Below, one piece after another: positions 31,100 to 39,824 of a DNA stretch of 57,611 nt. The stretch is from NCBI GenBank assembly GCA_049604415.1, contig JBMYTN010000027.1, positions 1-57,611 on the forward strand, given 5' to 3'. Under the pieces are notes generated by a model. That model did not search any database, had not been told where the DNA came from, and saw only the letters and a list, made by a program, of their open reading frames with translations. The stretch comes from JBMYTN01 sp049604415. Its GTDB lineage: Bacteria > Pseudomonadota > Alphaproteobacteria > Rhodospirillales > Rhodospirillaceae. How positions within the stretch are numbered: the first letter of the stretch is position 1; each line of letters starts with the position of its first letter. Position numbers and translations under genes: made by a program.

Positions 31100-33619
31100 T
31101 TAATACAGGCCGCCCGCCGCCGGAGCGCCAAAGGCCCCCGTCGGTGCCCCAGCCGGAGCCCCGCCCGGGAACGCGACCCCCGGTTCGACCACCGGCTGGG
31201 CGAACCCATCGCCACCGCCAAAGAAGCCGGAACTGGCATTATAAGGCAAGGCGGAGCCATCGATGACCACGGCGGGCTGGTAGCTCGGCTCGGTGCCCGG
31301 CTTGAACGCCTCTTCGATCACCGCCTCGGCACTGGCATCGGCCCGGACACCGGAATGGCGGTCAATGCGGACAAAGCGAATGCCTTCCGGGGCCGGGAAT
31401 GGCCGATCGGGCATATCCGCCAAAGCCTCTTTCATGAACGCCGTGAAGATCGGGGCCGCAGCCGAAGACCCGGCTTCCCGCGGCCCCAGGGTTCGGGGTT
31501 GATCAAAGCCAACAAAGACCCCGACCGCCAGATCCGGCGAAAAGCCCATGAACCACGTGTCGAAGGAGTCATTGGAGGTTCCGGTTTTGCCCGCCACGGT
31601 CTTGCCGACCGCCTGGACCCGCGCCCCAGTGCCACGCTGGACCACGCCGCGCAGGATCTGCACCATCTGATAGGCACTCATGGGATCGGCCATGATTTGC
31701 CGGTCATCGGGCAGGCGCGGCGGGATCTGGCCATCATAGGCCACCTCAAAACAGCCTTGGCAGGGCCGCTGGTCATGGCGGTAAATGGTTTCACCGAAGC
31801 GGTCCTGGATCCGGTCAATGAAGGTCGGTTCAATGCGCTTGCCGCCATTGACGATCATGGCATAGGCGGTGGTCAAATCCAGCACCGTGGTTTCCACCGA
31901 CCCCAGAGAGGCCGACAGGAACGGCTCCATCTGGTCGACCACGCCAAAATTCTCCGCATAGGACGCCACCTTGTCCATGCCGACTGCATTGGCCAGGCGC
32001 ACGGTCATCAGGTTCCGGGATTTTTCCATGCCCAGCCGCAAAGTCGACGGGCCATAAAACTTGCCGGAATAGTTTTTCGGCTTCCACAGGTCCTGGCCCG
32101 GTCCCGGATCATAAACAAAGGGCGCATCCAAAATGATGGTGGCCGGGGTGTAGCCATTGTCCAAGGCGGCCAGATAGACGAAGGGCTTGAAGGCCGAGCC
32201 CGGCTGCCGCTTGGCCTGGGTGGCGCGGTTGAACTCACTGCGTTCTGGAGAGAAGCCGCCGACCATGGCCAAAACCCGCCCGGTTTGCGGATCCATCGCC
32301 ACCAGGGCCCCTTCAATGTCGGGCATCTGGCGCAGGCCGAAGGTGCCATTGGGATAGGCCTCGCCCTTGTCATTTTCGGTCAGGCTTTCGACCACAACCA
32401 CATCGCCAGCGGCCAGGACATCTTGCGCCTTTTTCGGGGCCGGACCAACCCGCTGATCCTCGCGCCAGGGCCGGGCCCAGGACAGCTCCGCAAAGGGAAT
32501 GGTACCGCCGCTGCCGTCGGTCAGGCCGATGCCCACAGCACTGCCCTCAACCTTCAGCACCACACCCAGCTCCCAACCGTCGGACATGCCATCAGGCGCG
32601 GTGACCTCTTTCAGACGCTCGCGCCACTCCGCCAGTTCGTCAATGCGGGCAAGCGGCCCACGCCAGCCATGGCGGCGGTCATAGGCAATCAGCCCATCCC
32701 GCAAGGATTTGGTGGCGATGTTTTGCAGGGTCGGATCCATGGTGGTGCGCACATAGAGCCCACCGGTATAGAGCCCGTCATCGCCATAGTTCTTTTTCAG
32801 GAAGCGCCGCACCTCCTCGGCATAAAAGCCCGCATTGCTGGCGGTCTGGGCCTGATCCCGGGTCCGCGTGGTCAAGGGCTCTGCCTTGGCCGCCACCGCC
32901 TCATCGGGGGTGATGCGTCGGTCATCCAGCATCCGGTCGATGACCCAATTGCGCCGACCAATGGCCGCAGCGGTCTTCCGGGTCGGGTGATAATTGTTCG
33001 GGGCTTTGGGCAGGGCCGCCAGATAGGCCGCTTCGGCAATGGTCAGTTCATCCAGGCTCTTGGCGAAATAATTCATCGCCGCTGCGGCCACGCCATGGGC
33101 CCCGGAGCCGAGATAGATCTCGTTCAGATACAGCTCCAGAATATGGTCCTTGGTGAAGGTCTGTTCGATGCGCAGCGCCAGGATCGCCTCTTTGATCTTG
33201 CGCTGCACGGTGGCTTCGTTGGTCAGAAGGAAGTTCTTTGCCACCTGTTGGGTGATGGTCGAGGCCCCAACCGGGCGCCGCCCTGTGCCCATATTCTCCA
33301 GATTGGTCACCACCGCCCGGGCCAGACCAAACATGTCCAGGCCGAAATGCTCGTAAAATGTCTTATCTTCCGCCGAGAGAAAGGCGTCGCGGACCCGCTG
33401 CGGGATCGCATCAATGGGCACATAAACCCGTTTCTCAATGGCATATTCGGCCATCAAGCGGCCATCGGAGGCCAAGACCCGGGTGGTGATATCGGGCTGA
33501 TAATTGCTCAGGGTCTGGTGGTCGGGCAAATCCGAACCGAATTCATTGGCCGCCAATCCCACCGAAGCCAAGCCAGCGAAAAAGGCAGCGGTGAACAGCG
33601 TGGTCAAGAGTTTGATCAT
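31100..33619 (-). CDS. mrcA: Penicillin-binding protein 1A
   Basis: This class A bifunctional peptidoglycan synthase has 839 residues. It has a short cytoplasmic start, one transmembrane helix (LLTTLFTAAFFAGLASVGLA) and a glycosyltransferase domain with RVRDAFLSAEDKTFYEHFG and GASTITQQVAKN, KIKEAILALRIEQ. An OB-like insert follows. The transpeptidase domain has the active-site S-x-x-K (KRQPGSAFKPFVYL), SxN (TVRLANAV region is less exact) and KTG (VAGKTGTSNDSFDTWF). The C-terminal tail is Gly/Ala/Pro-rich. ATG at 33619 is preferred because it starts the membrane helix; a longer frame from 33676 is open. Confidence 0.95.
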   Translation of the reverse strand: MIKLLTTLFTAAFFAGLASVGLAANEFGSDLPDHQTLSNYQPDITTRVLASDGRLMAEYAIEKRVYVPIDAIPQRVRDAFLSAEDKTFYEHFGLDMFGLARAVVTNLENMGTGRRPVGASTITQQVAKNFLLTNEATVQRKIKEAILALRIEQTFTKDHILELYLNEIYLGSGAHGVAAAAMNYFAKSLDELTIAEAAYLAALPKAPNNYHPTRKTAAAIGRRNWVIDRMLDDRRITPDEAVAAKAEPLTTRTRDQAQTASNAGFYAEEVRRFLKKNYGDDGLYTGGLYVRTTMDPTLQNIATKSLRDGLIAYDRRHGWRGPLARIDELAEWRERLKEVTAPDGMSDGWELGVVLKVEGSAVGIGLTDGSGGTIPFAELSWARPWREDQRVGPAPKKAQDVLAAGDVVVVESLTENDKGEAYPNGTFGLRQMPDIEGALVAMDPQTGRVLAMVGGFSPERSEFNRATQAKRQPGSAFKPFVYLAALDNGYTPATIILDAPFVYDPGPGQDLWKPKNYSGKFYGPSTLRLGMEKSRNLMTVRLANAVGMDKVASYAENFGVVDQMEPFLSASLGSVETTVLDLTTAYAMIVNGGKRIEPTFIDRIQDRFGETIYRHDQRPCQGCFEVAYDGQIPPRLPDDRQIMADPMSAYQMVQILRGVVQRGTGARVQAVGKTVAGKTGTSNDSFDTWFMGFSPDLAVGVFVGFDQPRTLGPREAGSSAAAPIFTAFMKEALADMPDRPFPAPEGIRFVRIDRHSGVRADASAEAVIEEAFKPGTEPSYQPAVVIDGSALPYNASSGFFGGGDGFAQPVVEPGVAFPGGAPAGAPTGAFGAPAAGGLY

Positions 33620-33713
33620 GGTCGGATCCGTCGTTCGTCGATCCCCAATCGGGACCGTTCTTTCCGTCAGCCGCAACGGCGCGCCGATTGCCGCCGCGTT
33701 TCAAATTTGCGTT

Positions 33714-33743
33714 ACTGTACTGGATGACATCAGATCCGGGCAA
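33714..33743 (-). promoter_or_regulatory. Candidate sigma70-type promoter for mrcA-prfB
   Basis: On the minus strand TTGCCC (33743-33738) and TACAGT (33719-33714) are 18 bases apart, about 95 bases upstream of the mrcA ATG and after the amidase stop. Moderate match; it would give mrcA-prfB its own promoter. Confidence 0.35.
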
Positions 33744-33752
33744 GGATATGGC

Positions 33753-33769
33753 GAAGATCACCGATCTTC
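33753..33769. repeat. Hairpin between amidase and mrcA
   Basis: GAAGATC (33753-33759) and GATCTTC (33763-33769) are perfect inverted arms around a 3-base loop, 50 bases after the amidase stop. No T run follows, so transcription may continue into mrcA; a role in processing is possible. Confidence 0.45.
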
Positions 33770-33818
33770 CGGCCAATCTTCACCCCGGACCCAGAGGATA
33801 TTCCCCTAACGGCTGCGC

Positions 33819-35495
33819 TTATGGGTGAAACGCGCTTTGGGTCTGGGGCAGGAAATAGGTGTCCACGCTTTGGGCAATGGAGCGGGCCAGCTTGGTCTGA
33901 TAGGCCGCCGTGCGCAGCAGCTTTTCATCCGTGCCATTGGACAGGAAGCCCATTTCGACCAGCACCGAGGGGATGTCCGGGGCCTTAAGCACCGCAAAGC
34001 CAGCAAAGCGTCGGGTCTTGCCCAGCTTGGTCACGCTGTGGGGCAGATTGCCAATCAAGGTGTTGGCAAAGGTCACCGAGCGGTTCTTGGTCTCGCGCTG
34101 AGCCAGATCGATCAGGATATCGGCGACCTCTTTGCTCTCATGGGACAAATCCAGGCCGAGAATGATATCGGCCTTGTTCTCCCGTTCCGCCAAAGCCTGC
34201 GCTTCGGCATCAGAGGCGTTTTCTGACAGGGTATAAACCGAGAGACCCCGCACTTTTGGATTGCGCAGGGCATCCGCATGCAGGGAGATAAACAAATCCC
34301 CCCCGGCATGGCGCGCCCGGGAGACGCGCTCGCGCAGCCGCACCGAGACATCTTTGTTGCGGGTCATCACCACCTTGTAGCGCCCAGTGGCCTCAAGGGC
34401 CTTGCGCAAGGTCCGGGCCATTTCCAAGGTGACTTGCTTTTCAAAAATGCCACTGCCGCCAATGGCCCCGGGATCGCGCCCGCCATGGCCAGGATCAAGG
34501 ATCACCACCCGCTTTTTGCCACGCAGGAAGGAGGCCGGAACCGGGGGTTTGATCTGGGGGATCGGGATATCATGATCCGGACCCAAGGCATGGGCCAGAC
34601 GCTGCAACGTGTTTGGTCCCTCCGCCGCCGGGGCCGTCTGTGCCTCAAGAGCTGCCTGTTCAATCGGGGCTTTTTCGATGGGAACAGGGGCCACAGGGTC
34701 CGGGCGCGCCACGGTCACGCTGGGTTGAGTCTGAACCGGTTGTGTGGCCGTCGGAATGGTTTGCGGAGCCACAGCTCTTGGGGCAATCGGCTGTGGGTTG
34801 GTCAGGGACAGGGGAGCTCCGGTGACTTCAGCCGCAGCGGCTTGCGGGGCCACAGCCGGGCTTGCGGGTGCTGTTGGAGCAACAGGCGCAGGACGGGCTG
34901 CCGCCGTGGCGGTGCGCAAGGAGCCCAGCGCCGGGCCGCCTTGGGCGGCGCCACTGCCTAGGGCGGCCATAAAGGTTTCTTTGGTCGTCGGAACCAGATC
35001 GAGCACAAGACGCCAGCCATGGCCCGAGCGCGGTGCGATCAGGAAGGCCTGGTCCATCAAGGCTGGCTTGGCCAGATCGACCACGAGGCGCGGTGTGCCT
35101 TGCCCGGTGACCATGCTGCGCACGGCGCGCAGGAAAGACGCTCCGCGGCCAGGCAGGCGCACGGTTTCGAAGGCGTCTCCGGGAAGGTCGAGCACCAAAC
35201 GATAGGGATCGGGCAGCACCGCCCAGGCATAGGGCCGGTCGGCCCCCATCTCCAGCACCATCCGTGCAGAGCTGCCATGATCACCAAGGCGCACAGCAGC
35301 CCCGGGATGTCCAGGAGCGATGGGGCCAGCCGCATCCAGAGCCAAAGCAGAGCGGGCGAAGCCCGGCGTCAAAAGGCCCAACAGGCCTAAAGAAACGCCG
35401 GACAGCAGGACGCGACGGGACAGCAAGGGCCCCTCCGCCTGCGCAGAAACCACCCCCCCAATTGCCTTTGACGCGGACTGAAATGCCCCAGGCAC
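33819..35495 (-). CDS. amiC: N-acetylmuramoyl-L-alanine amidase (AmiC-like)
   Basis: This 558-residue periplasmic amidase cuts the peptide from MurNAc, typically during septum splitting. The N-terminus carries a twin-arginine type signal (LLSRRVLLSGVSLGLLGL), like E. coli AmiA and AmiC. An AMIN-like targeting domain spans about residues 65-170, followed by an Ala/Pro-rich linker of about 130 residues. The zinc amidase domain has ILDPGHGGRDPGAIGG (His), EKQVTLEMA (Glu), FISLHADAL (His) and LVEMGFLSN (catalytic Glu). The start is GTG at 35495, six bases after GGAGG. It precedes mrcA on the same strand and is divergent from rne, the usual alphaproteobacterial order. Confidence 0.93.
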   Translation of the reverse strand: MPGAFQSASKAIGGVVSAQAEGPLLSRRVLLSGVSLGLLGLLTPGFARSALALDAAGPIAPGHPGAAVRLGDHGSSARMVLEMGADRPYAWAVLPDPYRLVLDLPGDAFETVRLPGRGASFLRAVRSMVTGQGTPRLVVDLAKPALMDQAFLIAPRSGHGWRLVLDLVPTTKETFMAALGSGAAQGGPALGSLRTATAAARPAPVAPTAPASPAVAPQAAAAEVTGAPLSLTNPQPIAPRAVAPQTIPTATQPVQTQPSVTVARPDPVAPVPIEKAPIEQAALEAQTAPAAEGPNTLQRLAHALGPDHDIPIPQIKPPVPASFLRGKKRVVILDPGHGGRDPGAIGGSGIFEKQVTLEMARTLRKALEATGRYKVVMTRNKDVSVRLRERVSRARHAGGDLFISLHADALRNPKVRGLSVYTLSENASDAEAQALAERENKADIILGLDLSHESKEVADILIDLAQRETKNRSVTFANTLIGNLPHSVTKLGKTRRFAGFAVLKAPDIPSVLVEMGFLSNGTDEKLLRTAAYQTKLARSIAQSVDTYFLPQTQSAFHP

Positions 35496-36284
35496 AGCTA
35501 ACCTCCAGTATTCCTTGGGATTCTTATATCCCGCCGATGAGACCTGAACAAGAAACTAAATGAGGAAATCCTAAAATCTCGTTGATTTTTTAACAGAAAA
35601 CGCGCTGGCAGCCTGAAAATCGACCGCCGGATCTCATTGCGTTGGAAACCGCTGATCGCCTTCGACCTAAGAAAGCAGTTGTTCCGGCGCGGCCCAAACC
35701 GTTATGGTGAACTTTGAGAGTTTCCGATGCTGGCACGGATATCGCCCCGAAACAGATCTGATGGGCGGTTCCGGGTCCGGACAGCGGGTCGACCTGACGG
35801 TGCATCGTCCCCCTGGCGGTTTTCAAATGGAGCGTTCCTCGCCCCTCCGCCACCCGATAACGGGATCCCCGCTTCTGCCGGGGGCGGGATATGTCCGATA
35901 CGGGTTTGGCTCCTCCCTGTCTGCGCGCGCCATGGCGTCGGCGTTATCGACCACCCTTTCCATCCGACCGGCTCCGCTTGTGGTTCCGATCGGCGAAATC
36001 AGGTCTCATGCAGGATCTTTTCAGGCCCGTGGCGGCAGAGCGCCCCCCGGCAGACGACGCAAAAACCGCCTTGTCCCTTGCTCCAATGAGAAGCGAGACA
36101 GGAGAGGTCTGCGTTCTGCTGGGGTCCCGGCGTCACCGGCTCCCCTCCATCCTTTCCGTGAGCGTCCTTTCGCCAAGTCCATCGGTCACAGCAACTCTGC
36201 GCAGCCGGTCTCCAACCAGACCGAAGCCTGTCTGCCCTCCTCTTGTTCTGGGGGCAGGCCCGGCGTCGCGGAGAACCATCCAGT
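35496..36284. other. Long divergent gap and probable rne leader
   Basis: 789 bases between the amidase and rne starts carry no gene I can support. The part near the amidase (35505-35620) is AT-rich, as for promoters. The rest is GC-rich with a weak open frame that lacks protein features. E. coli rne also has a long structured 5' leader used for autoregulation; the same use here is inference. Confidence 0.55.
35679..35707 (+). promoter_or_regulatory. Candidate promoter for rne
   Basis: TTGTTC (35679-35684) and TTATGG (35702-35707) are separated by 17 bases. Transcription from here would give a leader of about 570 bases before the rne ATG. Confidence 0.35.
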
Positions 36285-39200
36285 ATGACCAAACGCATGT
36301 TGATCGATGCCAACCACCCGGAAGAAACCCGGGTCGTTGTGCTAGACGGAACCCGCCTGGAGGAGTTCGATGTCGAATCCTCCACCAAGAAGCAGCTTAA
36401 GGGCAATATCTACCTCGCCAAGGTTGTTCGGGTAGAACCCTCCCTGCAGGCCGCCTTTGTCGATTATGGCGGCAACCGGCATGGCTTCCTGGCCTTCAAC
36501 GAAATCCACCCGGATTATTACCAAATCCCGGTCGCCGATCGGGAAGCTCTGCTCGCCCAATATCAGGGCGAGGATGAAGACCTCGACGACGACGACGAAG
36601 ACGAGGATGATGCCGACACCCTGGCGGCAGAGGACGCCAGCGCGGACGGTGAAGAGGACGAAACCGACGACGGGAACGACGCCGACGGTGACAGCCTGGA
36701 GACCCCAGACAAAGCCGACGCTGGCCAAGCCGATCCTGTAGAAGCGGAAGCAGATCAGTCCGGGGCAGACCAGCCCGAGGCGGAGCAGACCCAAGGCGTT
36801 GATGGGGCTCTAGAGGCCGATAGCGCAGAAAGCGCCATTGCATCTGAAGCAGCGGACGAAGCCAGCCCCGAAGATCAACCTGATCAGGCTGAAACACCGG
36901 ATGGCGGGGATGACGCAACCGCTGAAGGAGAGTCCGAGGACCCCACCGATCCGCCGAGCGGCACCATCGCCTTGGCCGCGCAACCCGTGGAAAGCGTGAC
37001 GGGGGAAGTCGATGAAGAGACCGCCGCTGAGGCCGAAAACTCTGTGGCTTCTGAACCGTTAGAGGACGCCGCCGAGGCAACCAGCGACGCCGAGAAGGCC
37101 GATTTGTCTGAAGCGGGCGATCCCGCTGAAGCCGAAGACAGCGACGATAGTGACGACGGTGACGATGGGTCCGAGGACCCAGACGAAATGCGCGCCGATG
37201 ACGACAGCGACAATGACAATGACGCTGACGAAGAGAGCGACGACGGTGATGATGACTCCGACGATGATGATGACGGTGACGCCGATGGCGATGGCGATGC
37301 GGACGTCAGCGCCGCCGGTCGGTCCCGGCGTCCCCGGCGGACCCGCCCGATCCGGCATTACAAGATCCAAGAGGTCATCAAGCGGCGGCAGATTTTGCTG
37401 GTCCAGGTGGTCAAGGAAGAGCGCGGCAATAAGGGCGCGGCCCTGACGACCTATCTGTCCCTGGCCGGTCGCTATTGCGTCTTCATGCCCAACACCACGC
37501 GCGGTGGCGGGGTATCGCGCAAGATCACCTCGGCCAATGACCGCAAGCGCTTGAAAAGCATCATGTCCGATCTGCATGCGCCCAAAGGCAGCGCGGTGAT
37601 CCTGCGCACCGCCGGTGCGGAGCGCAGCAAGGCGGAGGTCAAACGCGATTTTGAATATCTGCTGCGGACCTGGGACACCATTCGCAATCTGACCCTGGAA
37701 AGCCGCGCCCCAGCCCCGATCCATGAGGAAGCCAGCCTGATCAAGCGGGCGATCCGGGATATTTATTCCAGGGATATCGAAGAGGTTCAGGTCGAAGGGG
37801 ATGCGGGCTATCGCATGGCCAAGGACTTCATGAAGCTGCTGACCCCGTCCCATGCGAAAAAGGTCCAGCCCTATCGCGAGGAAAGCATGCCGCTGTTCCA
37901 CCGCTATCAGGTGGAAAGCCAGCTTGATGCCATGCACAGCCCAACCGCGCAGTTGCGCAGTGGCGGCTATATTGTCATCAACCAGACCGAAGCGCTGGTG
38001 GCCATTGACGTCAATTCCGGGCGATCTACCCGCGAACGCAATATCGAAGACACCGCTTATAAGACCAATCTGGAGGCTGCGGACGAAATTGCCCGGCAGC
38101 TGCGGCTGCGGGACTTGTCCGGCCTGATCGTGATCGACTTCATCGATATGGAGGACAACCGCTCCAACACGGCGGTCGAGCGACGCCTGAAGGATGCGTT
38201 GAAGAGCGACCGCGCCCGGATCCAGGTCGGTCGCATCAGCCATTTCGGCCTGTTGGAACTGTCCCGGCAGCGTCTGCGGCCTTCGATCATGGAGACCAGC
38301 TTCCTGACCTGCCCCCATTGCCAGGGCACCGGCGTGGTGCGGTCTTTGGAAAGTGCGGCGGTCCACACCCTGCGGATCATCGAGGAAGAAGGCGTGCGGC
38401 GCCGGTCTTCGGAGATCACGCTCTATCTGCCCACGGAGGTCGCACTCTACATTCTAAACCAAAAGCGCGATGTGCTGGCCGGGATCGAAGACCGCTATTG
38501 CTTTAAGGTCTATCTGCAAGGCGATGCCAGCCTCGTGGTGCCTGATTACCGCATGGAACGGATCAAACAGGATCGCCGCGACGAGAAGGATGGCGAGGAC
38601 GACAGGACAGAGCGGTCAGACCGCGCCCTGCCCGCGCCGCCGCGCGCCCGGGACCTGCCGCCGGAAGACAGCGACGAGGACGCCGAGGGTGATACCGAGG
38701 CCGAGACCGACGAGGACAACGCCCGCAGCGATGACGGTGATGGCAGCCGCCGCCGCAAACGCCGCCGTCGGCGCCGGGGTCGCCGGGACAGTGAAGGTGT
38801 CGAGGGCGAAGCCGATGGCAATGGTGGCGATGAGGCCTCAGAGGGCGACGCCGGCGACTCCGAGGACAGCGAGGAGACGGATGACGATGGCGGCGACAAC
38901 CGCCGTCGTCGGCGGCGCCGTCGGGGACGGGGACGCTACCGCTCCGACAGCGACGCTGGGGATGGTAGCACGGATGGCGAAGGCCAGACCGCTGAAGCCG
39001 ATGGCGATAGCCAGGCCCAAGACAATGACTCCAGCGAAGACAGTGGCGAACAAGATCGCCGGGGTCGGCGTCGACGCCGTCGCAAGCGGACCGGGGACAA
39101 CCCGGCCAGCCATGGTGGTGGTCAAAGTGAGTATGGACAGCCTGCGGTCGATCCGTTCTCCGGGTCCATCCCTGCTGATCCGGATGCCATTGCCGAAGCC

Positions 39201-39617
39201 ATGGAAAGTGGTGCCCTGACCCCGACCGCTGACATCACCAGCGATCCGGTGGCCGTCCCCTACCCCATGGATGCGGACAGCATTGTGGAAGCCCAGTCCG
39301 GCGAGACGCCAGCGACCTCTCCCGCCCAGGACGAGGTCGCTGAGGTGGAGCCGGACCTGCCGCTTGCGACTGACCCAGAACCGATAGAGGAAGCCGCGCC
39401 AGAGAGCGTGCCTGAGGCTGAAGTTGAAGCTTTGGAAGAGGCTGTGGAAGAGGCTGTAAAAGAGGCTCCCGGGCTGGAGACCGAAGCGGCAGCGGAGCCC
39501 GCTGAAGAGCCCGAGCCCGCCGTCGCGATGGCTGCAGAACCGGCCGACGTCGAGGTGCAAGCCGATGATCCGAAGAAACCGGCCCGCACCGGCTGGTGGC
39601 AACGGATCGTGTCCTAA
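36285..39617 (+). CDS. rne: Ribonuclease E
   Basis: This 1110-residue endonuclease governs mRNA decay and rRNA/tRNA processing and scaffolds the degradosome. The N-terminus (MTKRMLIDANHPEETRVVVL) leads into an S1 domain (GNIYLAKVVRVEPSLQAAFVDYGGNRHGFL). That domain is interrupted by an Asp/Glu/Ser-rich insert of about 245 residues (nucleotides about 36570-37310) before it resumes (RHYKIQEVIKRRQILLVQVVKEERGNKG). The catalytic Asp residues lie in LVAIDVNSGRST and IDFIDMEDNRSN, and the Zn-link is CPHCQGTG. The C-terminal half alternates acidic blocks with Arg clusters (KRRRRRRGRR), which bind RNA and partners. ATG at 36285 fits the family start. An intrinsic terminator follows. Confidence 0.96.
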   Translation: MTKRMLIDANHPEETRVVVLDGTRLEEFDVESSTKKQLKGNIYLAKVVRVEPSLQAAFVDYGGNRHGFLAFNEIHPDYYQIPVADREALLAQYQGEDEDLDDDDEDEDDADTLAAEDASADGEEDETDDGNDADGDSLETPDKADAGQADPVEAEADQSGADQPEAEQTQGVDGALEADSAESAIASEAADEASPEDQPDQAETPDGGDDATAEGESEDPTDPPSGTIALAAQPVESVTGEVDEETAAEAENSVASEPLEDAAEATSDAEKADLSEAGDPAEAEDSDDSDDGDDGSEDPDEMRADDDSDNDNDADEESDDGDDDSDDDDDGDADGDGDADVSAAGRSRRPRRTRPIRHYKIQEVIKRRQILLVQVVKEERGNKGAALTTYLSLAGRYCVFMPNTTRGGGVSRKITSANDRKRLKSIMSDLHAPKGSAVILRTAGAERSKAEVKRDFEYLLRTWDTIRNLTLESRAPAPIHEEASLIKRAIRDIYSRDIEEVQVEGDAGYRMAKDFMKLLTPSHAKKVQPYREESMPLFHRYQVESQLDAMHSPTAQLRSGGYIVINQTEALVAIDVNSGRSTRERNIEDTAYKTNLEAADEIARQLRLRDLSGLIVIDFIDMEDNRSNTAVERRLKDALKSDRARIQVGRISHFGLLELSRQRLRPSIMETSFLTCPHCQGTGVVRSLESAAVHTLRIIEEEGVRRRSSEITLYLPTEVALYILNQKRDVLAGIEDRYCFKVYLQGDASLVVPDYRMERIKQDRRDEKDGEDDRTERSDRALPAPPRARDLPPEDSDEDAEGDTEAETDEDNARSDDGDGSRRRKRRRRRRGRRDSEGVEGEADGNGGDEASEGDAGDSEDSEETDDDGGDNRRRRRRRRGRGRYRSDSDAGDGSTDGEGQTAEADGDSQAQDNDSSEDSGEQDRRGRRRRRRKRTGDNPASHGGGQSEYGQPAVDPFSGSIPADPDAIAEAMESGALTPTADITSDPVAVPYPMDADSIVEAQSGETPATSPAQDEVAEVEPDLPLATDPEPIEEAAPESVPEAEVEALEEAVEEAVKEAPGLETEAAAEPAEEPEPAVAMAAEPADVEVQADDPKKPARTGWWQRIVS

Positions 39618-39666
39618 CGAGGCCGTTGCCTCCGGGGTAAGGCTCTACCGCCGGCCCGGGATTCCC

Positions 39667-39705
39667 AAAAAAGGGGTCTGCTTTTCACGAAGCAGACCCC
39701 TTTTT
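39667..39705 (+). terminator. Intrinsic terminator after rne
   Basis: AAGGGGTCTGCTT and AAGCAGACCCCTT form a long GC-rich stem around a 6-base loop, flanked by A and T runs (39667-39672 and 39701-39705). With T on the 3' side of either strand, it could also work in reverse. Confidence 0.92.
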
Positions 39706-39824
39706 GGTTGCGATGCACGGTCCCACTCCGCTGTTATTGCTTGAAAGCCCTGCCAGCGGGTGATACTTGGCAAAATCCTACCCCGCAAAAAGACGATGTC
39801 CTGACACCCATTTGACGGAAGACC

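Noticed and set aside
31070..33727. An open frame of 885 codons on the plus strand opposite mrcA
   Set aside because: It is the antisense of a well-supported PBP1A; its translation is His/Gly/Arg-rich with no family features. Long antisense frames are common in this GC-rich sequence.
35704..36288. Open frame of 194 codons in the rne leader
   Set aside because: Arg/Pro/Ser-rich translation without motifs and without a binding site; it overlaps the rne start.
38640..39110. Repeated GC-rich units in the 3' part of rne as a CRISPR or minisatellite
   Set aside because: The units are irregular codons for Asp/Glu and Arg runs in a real protein; no regular repeat and spacer pattern exists.
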